From NCEH01 sp002257205 (lineage in GTDB: Bacteria; Pseudomonadota; Alphaproteobacteria; Rhizobiales; Xanthobacteraceae): 64,000 nucleotides of DNA. Positions 32,101 through 40,243 of this stretch are shown in pieces. The stretch lies in assembly GCF_043195105.1 (NCBI RefSeq), contig NZ_JBAFWO010000003.1. The stretch is one strand, 5' to 3'. A model generated the notes under the pieces. That model did no database searches and was not told the origin of the DNA. It saw nothing but the letters and a program-made list of their open reading frames with translations. Position numbers and translations under genes: made by a program. How positions within the stretch are numbered: the stretch's first letter is position 1; the number at the start of each line of letters is the position of its first letter.

Positions 32101-35100
32101 GGTGCGCGCATCGTCAGCGTGACCACCGGCACTGACGTCACAGTCGTGCTTCCTGTTCCCGGCGCAACCGGGTCTCTCTCGGCGAGCAGCGATATTGCTC
32201 TCGGCCCCGATCCTGTGCCGGTCGTCACACTGCCCGACGCCAGCGCCGGCGCCATCGACTATGATGAACAAGCCGATGCCGTTTCGGTGTTCGGAGGCCT
32301 CGATCTGAGCGATGGGGATGGTACTTCGCTCGCTTCCGCGACCATCCTCTTCGCCAATTTCCAGGTCGGCGAGGACACCCTCGCGTTGGCAGCCAGTAGC
32401 GGCATCGGCAATATCGCAAGCAGCTTCGATGCCGCCACGGGCAAGCTCACGCTCACATCGGAGGGATCCAGCGCCTCACTGGCCGAATGGCAGACGGCGC
32501 TTCGCTCCATCGCGTTCGAGAACAGCTCGGATAACCCCGACGTCACGCAGCGAACGCTTTCCCTGGTTGTGAGCGACGGGACCCACGAGAGCAGCGCCCT
32601 CGTTCGCCAAATCGATGTCCACGCCGTCAACGATCTCCCGGTGGCCGGAAACGACAGCTTCTCAATCGATGAGGACACAGCCACGACGTTCGATGTCCTC
32701 GTTAACGACAGCGACGTGGATGGAACCCGCTTGACCATTCGCGCCATCAACGGCGTGGCCGTCAAGGCAGAGGCCAAGGAAGAAAAGAGATTCGCTGAAG
32801 CAGTTGCCGAGGCAAGCACCTCCGCAAGCGCGGCTCAGATATTCTCTGTCGATCATGGGACCGTTCAAATTAACTCTGATGGCGGACTGAAATTCACGCC
32901 AGATTCCGATTTCACCGGAACCACGTCGTTCACCTATACGGTGTCCGATGAACGTGGCGGCGCACAGACCGCAACTGTCACGGTGAACGTCCTTCCCGTC
33001 AATGACGCCCCGGTAGCGGGAAACTATGAATATGCGGCACAGGAAGACGAGGCGCTGGTCCTCGATGTGGTCGCGCAGAGCACGGATGCGGATGGCGACG
33101 CGCTCCAGATCTCCGCGGTGGACGGCAAGATCCTGACGGCGGATGGCGTCCAGGTGACCGGCGGGCTCGTGACACTAAACGACCAGGGTGCCCTGCTCTT
33201 CACGCCGACCGCGAATTATAACGGTCCAGTCAACTTCACCTACACCCTCAGCGACGGAAATGGCGGCCTCGGCGACGGCCGGGTCGACATCACCGTGCAG
33301 CCGGTCAACGATCTCCCCATCATCGGTGCCGACAAGTTCACCGTAACCGAACGCGAAACGGTCGTCCTCAACCTGCTCGCAAATGACAGCGACCCGGAAA
33401 ATGACGCCCTGAAGATCACGAGCATCAACGGAAAGCCGGTGGCGGCGGCCGGGACAACCGCGAGCTTCAATATGGCGGTAGTCGGCGGCTCGATCAGCCT
33501 CGGAAACGACGGCAAACTCACCTTCACCGCCGCCGCCAATTACGGTGGTAACGTAGCGTTCACTTACACCGTCTCGGACGGTCGTGGCACGAGCACCGGC
33601 ACCGTCACCGGCACTGTGGTTTCGGTCAATGAGGCGCCGGACGCCGGCAACGACACCTTCAGCGTCGCCGAGGATGGTATCTCCACCCTCCCGGTCCTTT
33701 CGAACGACAAGGACGTCGACGGCGACGTGCTGCGGGTGGTGGCCATCGATGGCCAGCCACTCACGACCACAGTGGGAAGCAACGGGATCGTGTCAACGAC
33801 CCCGGTCAATGTGGCCAATGGTTCCGTGGTGGTGAACGGTAACGGCTCTGTGGTCTTTACGCCAAAGCCCAATTTCAATGGCGCGACCAGCTTCACCTAT
33901 ACGGTCTCGGACGGCCAGGGCGGCACCGATACCGCCACGGTCAATCTGAACGTCATACCAATGAACGATGCCCCAGCCGCGGCGAACGACAGCTTCACCG
34001 TGGCCGCGGATGTGGGCACCACGCTGAACCTTCTCGCCAACGACAGCGATATTGACGGCGACACGCTTCGGATCGTCGCCATCAACGGCGTCCAGATCAA
34101 TCCCGATCAGGGCGAGGCCGCGGTAAAAGCCAAGTCGAGGGAAGCGGTGGCCTCCACGTCCACATCGGCTGACGACACCGCCTCCACCGGCTCGGCTTCG
34201 ACGCCGACCACGACGACGCCGGTCAGTTCAACGCAGGCGACCACCATCAAAATCGCCGACGGCACGCTCGTCCTCAATGCCGATGGCACGGTTCTGTTCA
34301 CGCCAAACGCCCATTTCAGCGGCAAAACCAGCTTCACCTACACGGTGTCGGACGGCCACAACGGCACGTCCACCGCCACCGCCGTGATAGATGTCGCTCC
34401 CGCCATCGCTACCCCGGTCGCGACCGTTGACACCTTCACCGTCGCCGAGGATGGCGTAGTGGTCCTTGATCTTCTCTCCAACGACACGGGCGATGGAGCG
34501 CTCTCCCTCGTGGAGATCAATGGCATCGCCTGGAAGGAGGGGGCGCAGGCGGCGCTTGCCGGTGGCATCGTGAGCCGCAGCACCAACGGTGCCTTGCAAT
34601 TCCAGGCTACCGCGAACTTCTCCGGCGACGTCGCCTTCACCTATGGGATCGTCGACAGCCACGGCACGCGCGCCACCGGGCGCGTTTCGGGCACCGTCAC
34701 GCCGGTGAACGATGCTCCCACTGCCTCCGACGTGTCGTTTGCGGTTGCCACCGGCATCAAATCCCAGCGCATCGACGTCGGCGCCGGCACCAAGGATATC
34801 GATGGCGATCTGGTTCGCGTCCTCGCGGTGGACGGCAAGGTGATCACCGCCAGCGCTCCGGTCGCGCTCGCCAGCGGCATGGTATCGCTTGCGGCGGACG
34901 GCAATCTGATCTTCAGCCCGCTGGCCACATTCTCCGGCACCGCCAGCTTCGCTTATACGCTTACCGACAACCAGGGCGGCACGCACAGTGCGCAGGTCAC
35001 CGGAGAGGTACAGGCGGTTGAAAGCTGGGCCAGCTTCGGCACCCAGCTGGATCTCGTGCTCGGCGACCTTGGCCTTTCGAAACCCAGCAATTTGAACGAT

Positions 35101-36168
35101 CTTCTCGCAAAGGCGACCTATCTGGCTCCGGCCGCTTTCGCCACCGCCGGTGCGGGCGCCGGCCAGGTCCCCATGGGCGGTTATCATGCTGCGGCCGGAT
35201 ATGATCTCGACCTCAATACCGCGACTCCGGACGCGGGCGCCTTGTCCAAGGCCTTGGCGGCGCTGATCAACGGGCAGACTTATTTCAACACGCCTTCGGT
35301 CGCGAAGATGGACGAGAAAGGCGCCGTGACAAGCGCGGTCGATCAAAGCCTGCTGTTCCAAAGCTATCTGAAAAGCAGCGCCGAGGTGCAGGTCGATGAT
35401 GGGAGCGGCGTACAGAATTTCGCAGCAATCGCCTCGGCCGAACATGCCTGGTCGAAGGCCTTCGCCCAATCGGTCTTGAGCGCTGGCTTCGCCGCCGACC
35501 AGGTGACGAAGTACGATCATCAATCCCAGGCAAAACTGCATCAGACAATAGTGGAAAGGGACGCCGCGCTCACCGTTAAGCTGGATGGCGTCGCGACCAT
35601 TGCCTCCAAGGCCGCCATTGATTCGAAGGCGGCGGAGTTCGTTTCCGACGACGGCGCCAGCGCCGTGGAAATCGCCCGCCCGGTGGCGGTGGCGGAAACG
35701 GCGGGCGCGGCCGACGACCAGAATGCGGTGGTTCGGATGCGCCAGGTTGGCGCCAACGACTCCTCCGTGATGTTCTACAAGGTCGATGATTTTGCCGGGA
35801 CGGTGAACGGCCTGAAGCCGGGAGACGCCGGCTATGACGCCGCCACCAACGCTCACGCCTACCAGACCGACACCGGAAGTACCTGGGTATCCGGCAGCGG
35901 CTATGGCAAATATTCCGAAGCCACCCTCACCCACATCAATGCCAATGATCTCATCGCCATGAAGTTGTCCTCAGGCGGATCGACTTTCTACGCGTTCGCC
36001 GATGCCAATGAGATCGTGGGCGGGCAGCATGTCGCCCATCTGTGGAGCTATGGTCTCAACACATGGGGGTGGGAGGATCTCTACGGCGGCGGCGACTCCG
36101 ACTTCAACGATATGGTCGTTCAACTGGATTTCCTCGCCGTTAAGACGAGCCAGGACCAGATCCTGTGA
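29131..36168 (+). CDS. Giant adhesin-like protein: 7 FG-GAP, 7 tandem-95 repeats, DUF4114
   Basis: 2345 residues. Residues 1-370 are Asn/Ser/Thr-rich with no signal peptide. Residues about 372-892 hold seven FG-GAP repeats, each with the Ca-binding loop GDVNGDG (seven counted), enough for one seven-bladed propeller. About 900-1165 are Ig/cadherin-like. About 1168-1960 are seven tandem-95/VCBS-like domains (VAEDG...LLSNDxDxDGDxLRV). About 1965-2205 are Ala-rich without recognised family, and from about 2211 a DUF4114 domain ends in GGGDSDFNDMVVQLDF. No RTX nonapeptides were seen. Lack of Sec signal and an Asp-rich C-terminal end suggest type I secretion, but no secretion genes are nearby. ATG 29131 has AGGGGG at 29120-29125. 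The first 250 codons are AT-richer than the rest. Confidence 0.9.
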   Translation: MSINLSVSGSPVVRTSDGVIVGLHSTSNNVQYFGTSNNNIGITALWENAGVYEGKQISLRATVLSIGEPNDIVTFGTSGDDFNILIKSQSLASNQNSSATIKWEIIDTATQKVISGDVGLQIGDIDGLDGQAHTRETVSASQDSLTSFVTNNTTSIQIDTSNNSVDASGTQDNNEPTAPASSYVGFNFSSANSFVLTYSLAANSFTSQALFSHDGDFDITISDPKTTYTPRIDLDADNSSGATENAFATHYAQGSAGVAILDADASLAGPSSFTSASITLTNRMPGDRLNLPTLPAGFSATTDTSSSDKIVLTLSGTGSAETYRSLLLGITFANSADEPNTEPRLIDISLSDGTIHGNVATTTLAVIPTRTIDLGTLAPEEGATITGAAAGDYAGYSVSSAGDVNGDGIDDILVGAPNNHASENGSSDPGNAYVIFGREGGLGTIDLAAFDDDDASNDPGIKITGAHNADFAGWSVSKAGDVNGDGVADFIVGVPYSDVGTAADDNGGNAYVIFGKTDAAGGLGPIDLSVFDGDTPVNSTGIKISGVSGSLAGVSVSNAGDVNGDGVDDLLVGANNSDPNDNSNAGNTYVIFGTTQEAGGLGNIDLAMFEDEDSSNDPGIKISGAGADNFSGYTVSAAGDVNGDGVDDLILGAPQATIGTNGYAGASYLIYGKKVADGGLASIELSAFDDDDLTNDPGFKISGGEAFSFSGYSVSGAGDVNGDGVADLIVGSNWASALGRAQSGTAYVIYGKVGGVGNIDLSGLSLNQGFTISGAAAQAFTGVSVSDAGDVNGDGYDDVIVGAFYEGTGGTQAGASYVVFGKADGPGNIDLAALNRSQGFKINGAQPGDQSGYAVSAAGDVNGDGFADVIVGAYGADTAGKTDTGAAYVVYGGATSGSPDIVSVSSTAANGRYDVGATISIIVTFANPVDIIHINATGGPRILLETGESDHYATYTSGSGTASLIFTYTVVSGDVSADLSYAGPNALDLNGARIVSVTTGTDVTVVLPVPGATGSLSASSDIALGPDPVPVVTLPDASAGAIDYDEQADAVSVFGGLDLSDGDGTSLASATILFANFQVGEDTLALAASSGIGNIASSFDAATGKLTLTSEGSSASLAEWQTALRSIAFENSSDNPDVTQRTLSLVVSDGTHESSALVRQIDVHAVNDLPVAGNDSFSIDEDTATTFDVLVNDSDVDGTRLTIRAINGVAVKAEAKEEKRFAEAVAEASTSASAAQIFSVDHGTVQINSDGGLKFTPDSDFTGTTSFTYTVSDERGGAQTATVTVNVLPVNDAPVAGNYEYAAQEDEALVLDVVAQSTDADGDALQISAVDGKILTADGVQVTGGLVTLNDQGALLFTPTANYNGPVNFTYTLSDGNGGLGDGRVDITVQPVNDLPIIGADKFTVTERETVVLNLLANDSDPENDALKITSINGKPVAAAGTTASFNMAVVGGSISLGNDGKLTFTAAANYGGNVAFTYTVSDGRGTSTGTVTGTVVSVNEAPDAGNDTFSVAEDGISTLPVLSNDKDVDGDVLRVVAIDGQPLTTTVGSNGIVSTTPVNVANGSVVVNGNGSVVFTPKPNFNGATSFTYTVSDGQGGTDTATVNLNVIPMNDAPAAANDSFTVAADVGTTLNLLANDSDIDGDTLRIVAINGVQINPDQGEAAVKAKSREAVASTSTSADDTASTGSASTPTTTTPVSSTQATTIKIADGTLVLNADGTVLFTPNAHFSGKTSFTYTVSDGHNGTSTATAVIDVAPAIATPVATVDTFTVAEDGVVVLDLLSNDTGDGALSLVEINGIAWKEGAQAALAGGIVSRSTNGALQFQATANFSGDVAFTYGIVDSHGTRATGRVSGTVTPVNDAPTASDVSFAVATGIKSQRIDVGAGTKDIDGDLVRVLAVDGKVITASAPVALASGMVSLAADGNLIFSPLATFSGTASFAYTLTDNQGGTHSAQVTGEVQAVESWASFGTQLDLVLGDLGLSKPSNLNDLLAKATYLAPAAFATAGAGAGQVPMGGYHAAAGYDLDLNTATPDAGALSKALAALINGQTYFNTPSVAKMDEKGAVTSAVDQSLLFQSYLKSSAEVQVDDGSGVQNFAAIASAEHAWSKAFAQSVLSAGFAADQVTKYDHQSQAKLHQTIVERDAALTVKLDGVATIASKAAIDSKAAEFVSDDGASAVEIARPVAVAETAGAADDQNAVVRMRQVGANDSSVMFYKVDDFAGTVNGLKPGDAGYDAATNAHAYQTDTGSTWVSGSGYGKYSEATLTHINANDLIAMKLSSGGSTFYAFADANEIVGGQHVAHLWSYGLNTWGWEDLYGGGDSDFNDMVVQLDFLAVKTSQDQIL

Positions 36169-36176
36169 TGCCGATG

Positions 36177-36211
36177 TCCGGGCGTTCGGAGAGCTTCTCC
36201 GAACGCCCGGA
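36177..36211 (+). terminator. Long hairpin after the adhesin
   Basis: Perfect 16-bp stem (arms TCCGGGCGTTCGGAGA and TCTCCGAACGCCCGGA, loop GCT) beginning 8 bp after the adhesin stop. There is no U tract, so termination may be weak or bidirectional; it may protect the mRNA 3' end. Confidence 0.8.
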
Positions 36212-36282
36212 ACGGGTGTGAACCGCCTGCCCGCTGACGGTGCCTGCCTCTGTTGCTTCCAAGGCAGGCTTTGGCGCCCCGG

Positions 36283-36318
36283 ACTTGGCACGACACTTGG
36301 CACGTCACTTGGCGCACT
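36283..36318 (+). repeat. Three tandem 12-bp repeats
   Basis: Units ACTTGGCACGAC, ACTTGGCACGTC and ACTTGGCGCACT at 36283, 36295 and 36307, 138 bp before the FmdB-type gene. They resemble sigma-54 -24/-12 elements, but the second element does not have GC at -12 with correct spacing. Confidence 0.55.
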
Positions 36319-36456
36319 TTCTGCAACGTGGCTGTGGCCCGGAATGGTCCGGGCCCGCGGCCATGCGCCTTGAGCGGATCTGTCCGCGACGACGCCTGTC
36401 CGCGCAAGGGATCATCGGCGGCGCCCTGTCGCCGACCGACACGCAGAGGCGCGGAT

Positions 36457-36684
36457 ATGCCGCTTTACAGCTTCCATTGTGCGCAATGCGACAAGGATGT
36501 CGAATTGCTGATCGGCTACTCGGAGAAGCCGACTTGCCCCGCATGCGGCGCGGCCGACATGCAGCGGCTGATGTCGCGCGTGGCGCCGGACGGCAAGAGT
36601 GCCGGCATCGTCAAGTCGGCGCGGGCGCAAGCGGCGCGCGAGGGGCACCTGAGCAATTTCAGCCGCTCGGAACGGCGCGGCTGA
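36457..36684 (+). CDS. FmdB-family zinc-ribbon protein
   Basis: 75 residues. The N-terminus MPLYSFHCAQC with a second pair CPACG near residue 29 forms the CxxC...CxxC zinc ribbon of the FmdB/CXXC_CXXC_SSSS regulators. The C-terminal half is basic and polar. ATG 36457 opens with the family's typical MPxYxF start. Such proteins occur widely in proteobacteria; their action is not established. Lies 8 bp-free on its own with no operon partner. Confidence 0.85.
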   Translation: MPLYSFHCAQCDKDVELLIGYSEKPTCPACGAADMQRLMSRVAPDGKSAGIVKSARAQAAREGHLSNFSRSERRG

Positions 36685-36730
36685 ACTTGCGCGCGGCGCG
36701 CGCCGGCAAGGATCAGCGCGGGCGCGCGGC

Positions 36731-38266
36731 TCAGTCCGCGGAGGTCGCCTCCCGCAGCGTGGTCGATCCGGCGGCCGCATTCGGATCGCCGGGCGCGGTT
36801 TCCCAGGCAAGGCCGGGAATGGCCACGATGCGCCGTCCGCGACCATCGAGACGGCACACGATCACCCGCTGCTCCTCCATATAGGCCAGAAGGCGCCGGG
36901 CGCGGCCGGGCGAGCGGCTGCCATAGGCGTGGGCGACATCGGCATCAGACGGGCATGGACGCCGATCGAAGGCCGCGCGCGCCAAGGAGAGGAAGACCCC
37001 CTGCATATCCTCCGGCAGAGCCCCGGCCATGGTGAGGACTTCCGCCCAGGGCGAATCTTCAGCTTCCGCCTCGGCCATGTCGATGCCGGCATGGGCCACG
37101 GCGAGCCGGCGGCGAAAAGCCGAGAGACTGAGCGGCTCGCCGCCCACCCGTCGAATCCGGCACCGCACGAGGAAATCCTGATACAGCACGGCGATCGTGC
37201 GAAAGCCGGCATCGCTTTCGCCGAGGATTTCCCGCAACGCCATGTCGATGGCCGCCTGGCGCTGCTCGGGTGAGATGCTCGGCGCCGGCTCGGTGGCCGC
37301 AGGGGCGGATGCGGGCACGCTTCGGGAAAGCTGCGCCAGCACATCGGCCGTGGGCGCCACCGCCGGCGGCCGGCGCGGCACCAGCGGCCGCGCTTCGTCG
37401 GCTCCGGGGGTGAAGATCAAATCATGGGCATCCTCGGCCGCGGCGGGGTCCGGCAACGGCACAAGCTTGGGGCTGGTGGTATGCGCCGCCGTCTCCACGG
37501 AACCAATCCGCACCGGCAGGGGCCGGCGCGCCAAGGCCGGGCCGAGGGCGATGAAATTGCCGCTTTCCAGGTCGCGGAACGTCTCAGCCTGCCGCCGCTC
37601 CATGCCCAGCAGATCCGCCGCGCGGGCCATGTCGATATCCAGAAAGGTGCGGCCCATGAGAAAATTGGAGGCCTCGGCGGCGACGTTCTTGGCCAGCTTG
37701 GCGAGGCGCTGGGTGGCGATGACGCCGGCGAGCCCGCGCTTGCGCCCGCGGCACATGAGATTGGTCATGGCGGCGAGCGACACCCTGCGCGCCTCGTCCG
37801 AGACCTCGCCCGCAGCGGCAGGCGCGAACACCTGCGCCTCATCCACCACCACCAGCATGGGATACCACACGTCCCGATCGGCATCGAACAACCCGCCGAG
37901 GAATGCGGCGGCGGCGCGCATCTGCTGGTCGCTGTCCAGCCCCTCCAGATTGAGCACCACGGAAACGCGATGCTGGCGCACCCGCGCCGCGATGCGCTGG
38001 AGATCCGCCTCGCCGCGCTGGGCATCCACCACCACGTGGCCGAAACGCTCCGCCAGCGCGGTAAACTCGCCTTCGGGATCTATCACCGCCTGCTGCACCC
38101 AGGGCGCGCTCTGCTCCAGAAGCCGGCGCAGAAGGTGAGATTTTCCGGAGCCGGAATTCCCCTGCACCAGAAGGCGTGTCGCAAGCAATTCCTCGAGGTC
38201 GAGCACGGCCGTGCCCCCGCCTGCGCGGGTGCCGAGGTCGATGGCCACCTTGGCGGGCGCCGTCAT
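36731..38266 (-). CDS. HerA-like/DUF87 ATPase, orphan
   Basis: 511 residues. HerA/VirB4-type P-loop NTPase: Walker A GNSGSGKS at 36-43, Walker B MLVVVDEAQVF near 140, an ATQR motif near 190 and CRGRKRGLAGV before it. The C-terminal half (about 300-511) contains Pro-rich linkers and a helical region without recognised domain. HerA-type ATPases usually pair with NurA nuclease or with transport partners, but none is nearby. Cytosolic; role likely in DNA translocation or repair. Start ATG 38266 is a simple choice. Confidence 0.8.
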   Translation of the reverse strand: MTAPAKVAIDLGTRAGGGTAVLDLEELLATRLLVQGNSGSGKSHLLRRLLEQSAPWVQQAVIDPEGEFTALAERFGHVVVDAQRGEADLQRIAARVRQHRVSVVLNLEGLDSDQQMRAAAAFLGGLFDADRDVWYPMLVVVDEAQVFAPAAAGEVSDEARRVSLAAMTNLMCRGRKRGLAGVIATQRLAKLAKNVAAEASNFLMGRTFLDIDMARAADLLGMERRQAETFRDLESGNFIALGPALARRPLPVRIGSVETAAHTTSPKLVPLPDPAAAEDAHDLIFTPGADEARPLVPRRPPAVAPTADVLAQLSRSVPASAPAATEPAPSISPEQRQAAIDMALREILGESDAGFRTIAVLYQDFLVRCRIRRVGGEPLSLSAFRRRLAVAHAGIDMAEAEAEDSPWAEVLTMAGALPEDMQGVFLSLARAAFDRRPCPSDADVAHAYGSRSPGRARRLLAYMEEQRVIVCRLDGRGRRIVAIPGLAWETAPGDPNAAAGSTTLREATSAD

Positions 38267-38618
38267 CGTGGCGACCGCCCGGCTGTGAGCGGGGAAAATT
38301 TCATGGCGCGACTCCTATCGATTCCCGCGGCGTATTCAACCGCGCCGCAGGACCGAACAGGCAATCTCCTCGAAATGCCCCGCCGCTTCATGCACCGGGT
38401 GAGCGTTGAGGCCGAGATGTAAACGCGGACCTCAGCATGGGAATGCGCCGTTGTCTCGCTCAAGGATCTGCGATCGCGTGCTGGCGTTGTTCTTGGTCCT
38501 TGATCTCCCGAACGGTCGATTTCACATCACCCGTTTCGCCGCCCAGGTCGGCGGGCTGAAAGCCCTTCCCTCCTGAAGCAGCAAGGAAGCGTCCGATCCC
38601 TTGCCAAGCGGCAGTATC
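38267..38618. other. Intergenic region between HerA-like and AHSA1 genes
   Basis: 352 bp between two minus-strand genes: the 3' side of the AHSA1 gene and the HerA promoter region. Short frames are present on both strands but none shows a family pattern, start signal or codon bias. A gene remnant cannot be excluded. Nothing recognisable seen. Confidence 0.5.
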
Positions 38619-39542
38619 TCAACGGGATTTGACGAAACGTTCCAGTTTGCCCAGCGTTTGCTGCCCCAGTTCCTCGGCGCCGAAACCTTTCGCCTCTTGG
38701 AATTCGGCCTCGGCGCTGAACACCATGCCAAGCGTCACTTTCGTTGCTCCGTCCTGATCCTCGAATGAAGCCCAGGCATCGGCGTGCTTCGGTCCGTTTT
38801 CGCCCCAGAGCAGCGTATAGGCGATCCGCTCCTCGGGCCGGACCTCGGTATAGACATGATGGTTCGGGAACACGGTTCCGTCCGGCGCGATCATGTCGAA
38901 AACCCATTCCCCGCCGCTTCGCAGGTCTATCCTCGCCGTGCGACAGGAAAACCCGTCCGGCCCCCACCATTGCGGCAGCGTCTCGGGGTTCATCCAGGTA
39001 CCCCAGACGAGGCTGCGCGGTGCCTGTATCAGGCGTTGCAGCACCATGGTTCGCTTGGCTGCTCCGGCGAGATTGTCCAGTCCAGCGCCGAAGCCCTGTC
39101 GGTAGCCGGCCGCCATATCCTCGGCCAGCGAGGAAAGCTGCACCGTCACGACCAGCCGGCCGCGCTCGTCCGTGCCGGAGAAATCAGCCGTCACCAGCGC
39201 GGCCGATTGAATCACGCCCCCGGCCGAGACCACTTCGTAATTCACGCTGCGCAGCGCCGGCTGCACCTCGAGCCAGCCACACTCGCAGCGGATATTCGGC
39301 TGCCCCTCGACCTTGCAGAGCGAGACTTCGCGTCCGCCCACCCGGGTGTCGGCCTCCAGAAACTCCACCGTGACCGACGGCGTGGGCGCTGCCCAGACCG
39401 CCCGTGCAGCCGGATCTGTCCATACTTGCCACAGCACCGACAACGGCACGCCCACGTCCCTCTCGAACGTCAGCGTCGCAAACCGGCTCTTCGCGTGATC
39501 GCGCGCCACAGGCGTCCCGTCGGGATTGGAGTTCGATGTCAT
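38619..39542 (-). CDS. SRPBCC/AHSA1 tandem-domain protein
   Basis: 307 residues with two START/SRPBCC (Activator of Hsp90 ATPase 1-like) domains: about 22-160 (FERDVGVPLSVLWQVWTDPAARAVWAAP) and about 165-305 (RLIQAPRSLVWGTWMNPETLPQWWGPDGF). The second has the WWGP signature and GGEWVFDMIAPDG. Such proteins bind hydrophobic ligands and are usually partners of an adjacent ArsR regulator, as here (4-bp overlap ATGA). Start ATG 39542 is chosen because it overlaps the regulator's stop. Function unknown; perhaps response to a small molecule. Confidence 0.88.
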   Translation of the reverse strand: MTSNSNPDGTPVARDHAKSRFATLTFERDVGVPLSVLWQVWTDPAARAVWAAPTPSVTVEFLEADTRVGGREVSLCKVEGQPNIRCECGWLEVQPALRSVNYEVVSAGGVIQSAALVTADFSGTDERGRLVVTVQLSSLAEDMAAGYRQGFGAGLDNLAGAAKRTMVLQRLIQAPRSLVWGTWMNPETLPQWWGPDGFSCRTARIDLRSGGEWVFDMIAPDGTVFPNHHVYTEVRPEERIAYTLLWGENGPKHADAWASFEDQDGATKVTLGMVFSAEAEFQEAKGFGAEELGQQTLGKLERFVKSR

Positions 39543-39880
39543 TCCGTGCGCTCCTTCATCGCCTTCAACGCGAATGCCTCCAGCCGGTCGAGGCGGGATT
39601 CCCATCTGGCGCGCTGTTCATCGAGCCATGTCCGTACCGGCTCCAGGGCCTCGGGTACGATGGCGCAGGTGCGGACCCGCCCATCCTTGGAGGTGGCAAT
39701 CAGCCCCGCCTCCACCAGGACCGAAATATGCCGCATTACCGTGGGCAAGCGCAGGCCTGTGGGGTCCGACAGGTCCGTGACCCGCATGGGCCCTTCCGCC
39801 AGCCGCGTCAGGATCGATCGACGGGTCGGATCCGCCAGCGCATGGAACAGCAGCGAGAGCTCGGGATGATGCTTAGTCAT
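39539..39880 (-). CDS. ArsR/SmtB-family transcriptional regulator
   Basis: 113 residues. Winged-helix ArsR-type: FHALADPTRRSILTRLAEG near 12-30, LPTVMRHISVLVEAGLI recognition helix near 45-61, and SKDGRVRTCAIVP wing near 65-77. No CVCD-type metal site seen, so it belongs to the non-metal (AHSA1-linked) subgroup. It overlaps the AHSA1 gene by four bases and probably represses this two-gene operon; a TTAGT...ACTAA inverted repeat flanks its start codon (39873-39892). Confidence 0.92.
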   Translation of the reverse strand: MTKHHPELSLLFHALADPTRRSILTRLAEGPMRVTDLSDPTGLRLPTVMRHISVLVEAGLIATSKDGRVRTCAIVPEALEPVRTWLDEQRARWESRLDRLEAFALKAMKERTE

Positions 39881-39892
39881 GTTGCTAACTAA
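39873..39892. promoter_or_regulatory. Inverted repeat at the ArsR start, possible operator
   Basis: TTAGT at 39873-39877 and ACTAA at 39888-39892 are separated by ten bases that include the start codon. The short size means low certainty; position suits autorepression. Confidence 0.35.
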
Positions 39893-40000
39893 TATCTCAA
39901 GTGCGATCCATGCAAGAAAAACTTCGTCAACCAGCTAAGTTTTCAGCGCCGCCACCCCGCACGCGAGACCGCTCCGGCGGGGCGCAAGACGGGATTCGGT

Positions 40001-40090
40001 TGGCGGAAGGGGTGGGATTCGAACCCACGGTGGGCTTGCACCCACGGCGGTTTTCAAGACCGCTGCCTTAAACCACTCGGCCACCCTTCC
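40001..40090 (-). tRNA. tRNA-Ser(TGA)
   Basis: 90 bp on the minus strand. Acceptor GGAAGGG pairs with CCCTTCC and the CCA end is encoded (TGGCGG in plus orientation at 40001). Anticodon loop CTTGAAA gives anticodon TGA, reading UCN serine codons. A long variable arm (GTGGGTGCAAGCCCAC) is present, as expected of tRNA-Ser. T-loop TTCGAAT present. Confidence 0.97.
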
Positions 40091-40243
40091 CGACGCGTTG
40101 TTTCGCGCAGTGCCATTCAGCCTCATACCTCAAGCCGGCAGCCGGCGTCGAGGGCGGCCGCACGGTGCTCATGTGCCATCCCCGATTTCCCACCGCCCCG
40201 ATCGGCGATAGGTTGGCTCCTCACCAGGGAGATCTGAGCCACA

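Noticed and set aside
36283..36306. Sigma-54 promoter from TTGGCAC...TTGGC
   Set aside because: The second element reads TTGGC and not TTGC(A/T) at the required spacing, and the pattern is explained by the three tandem 12-bp repeats.
38267..38618. Gene or remnant between HerA-like and AHSA1 genes
   Set aside because: Frames of about 60 codons occur on both strands but none has recognisable sequence or a start signal.
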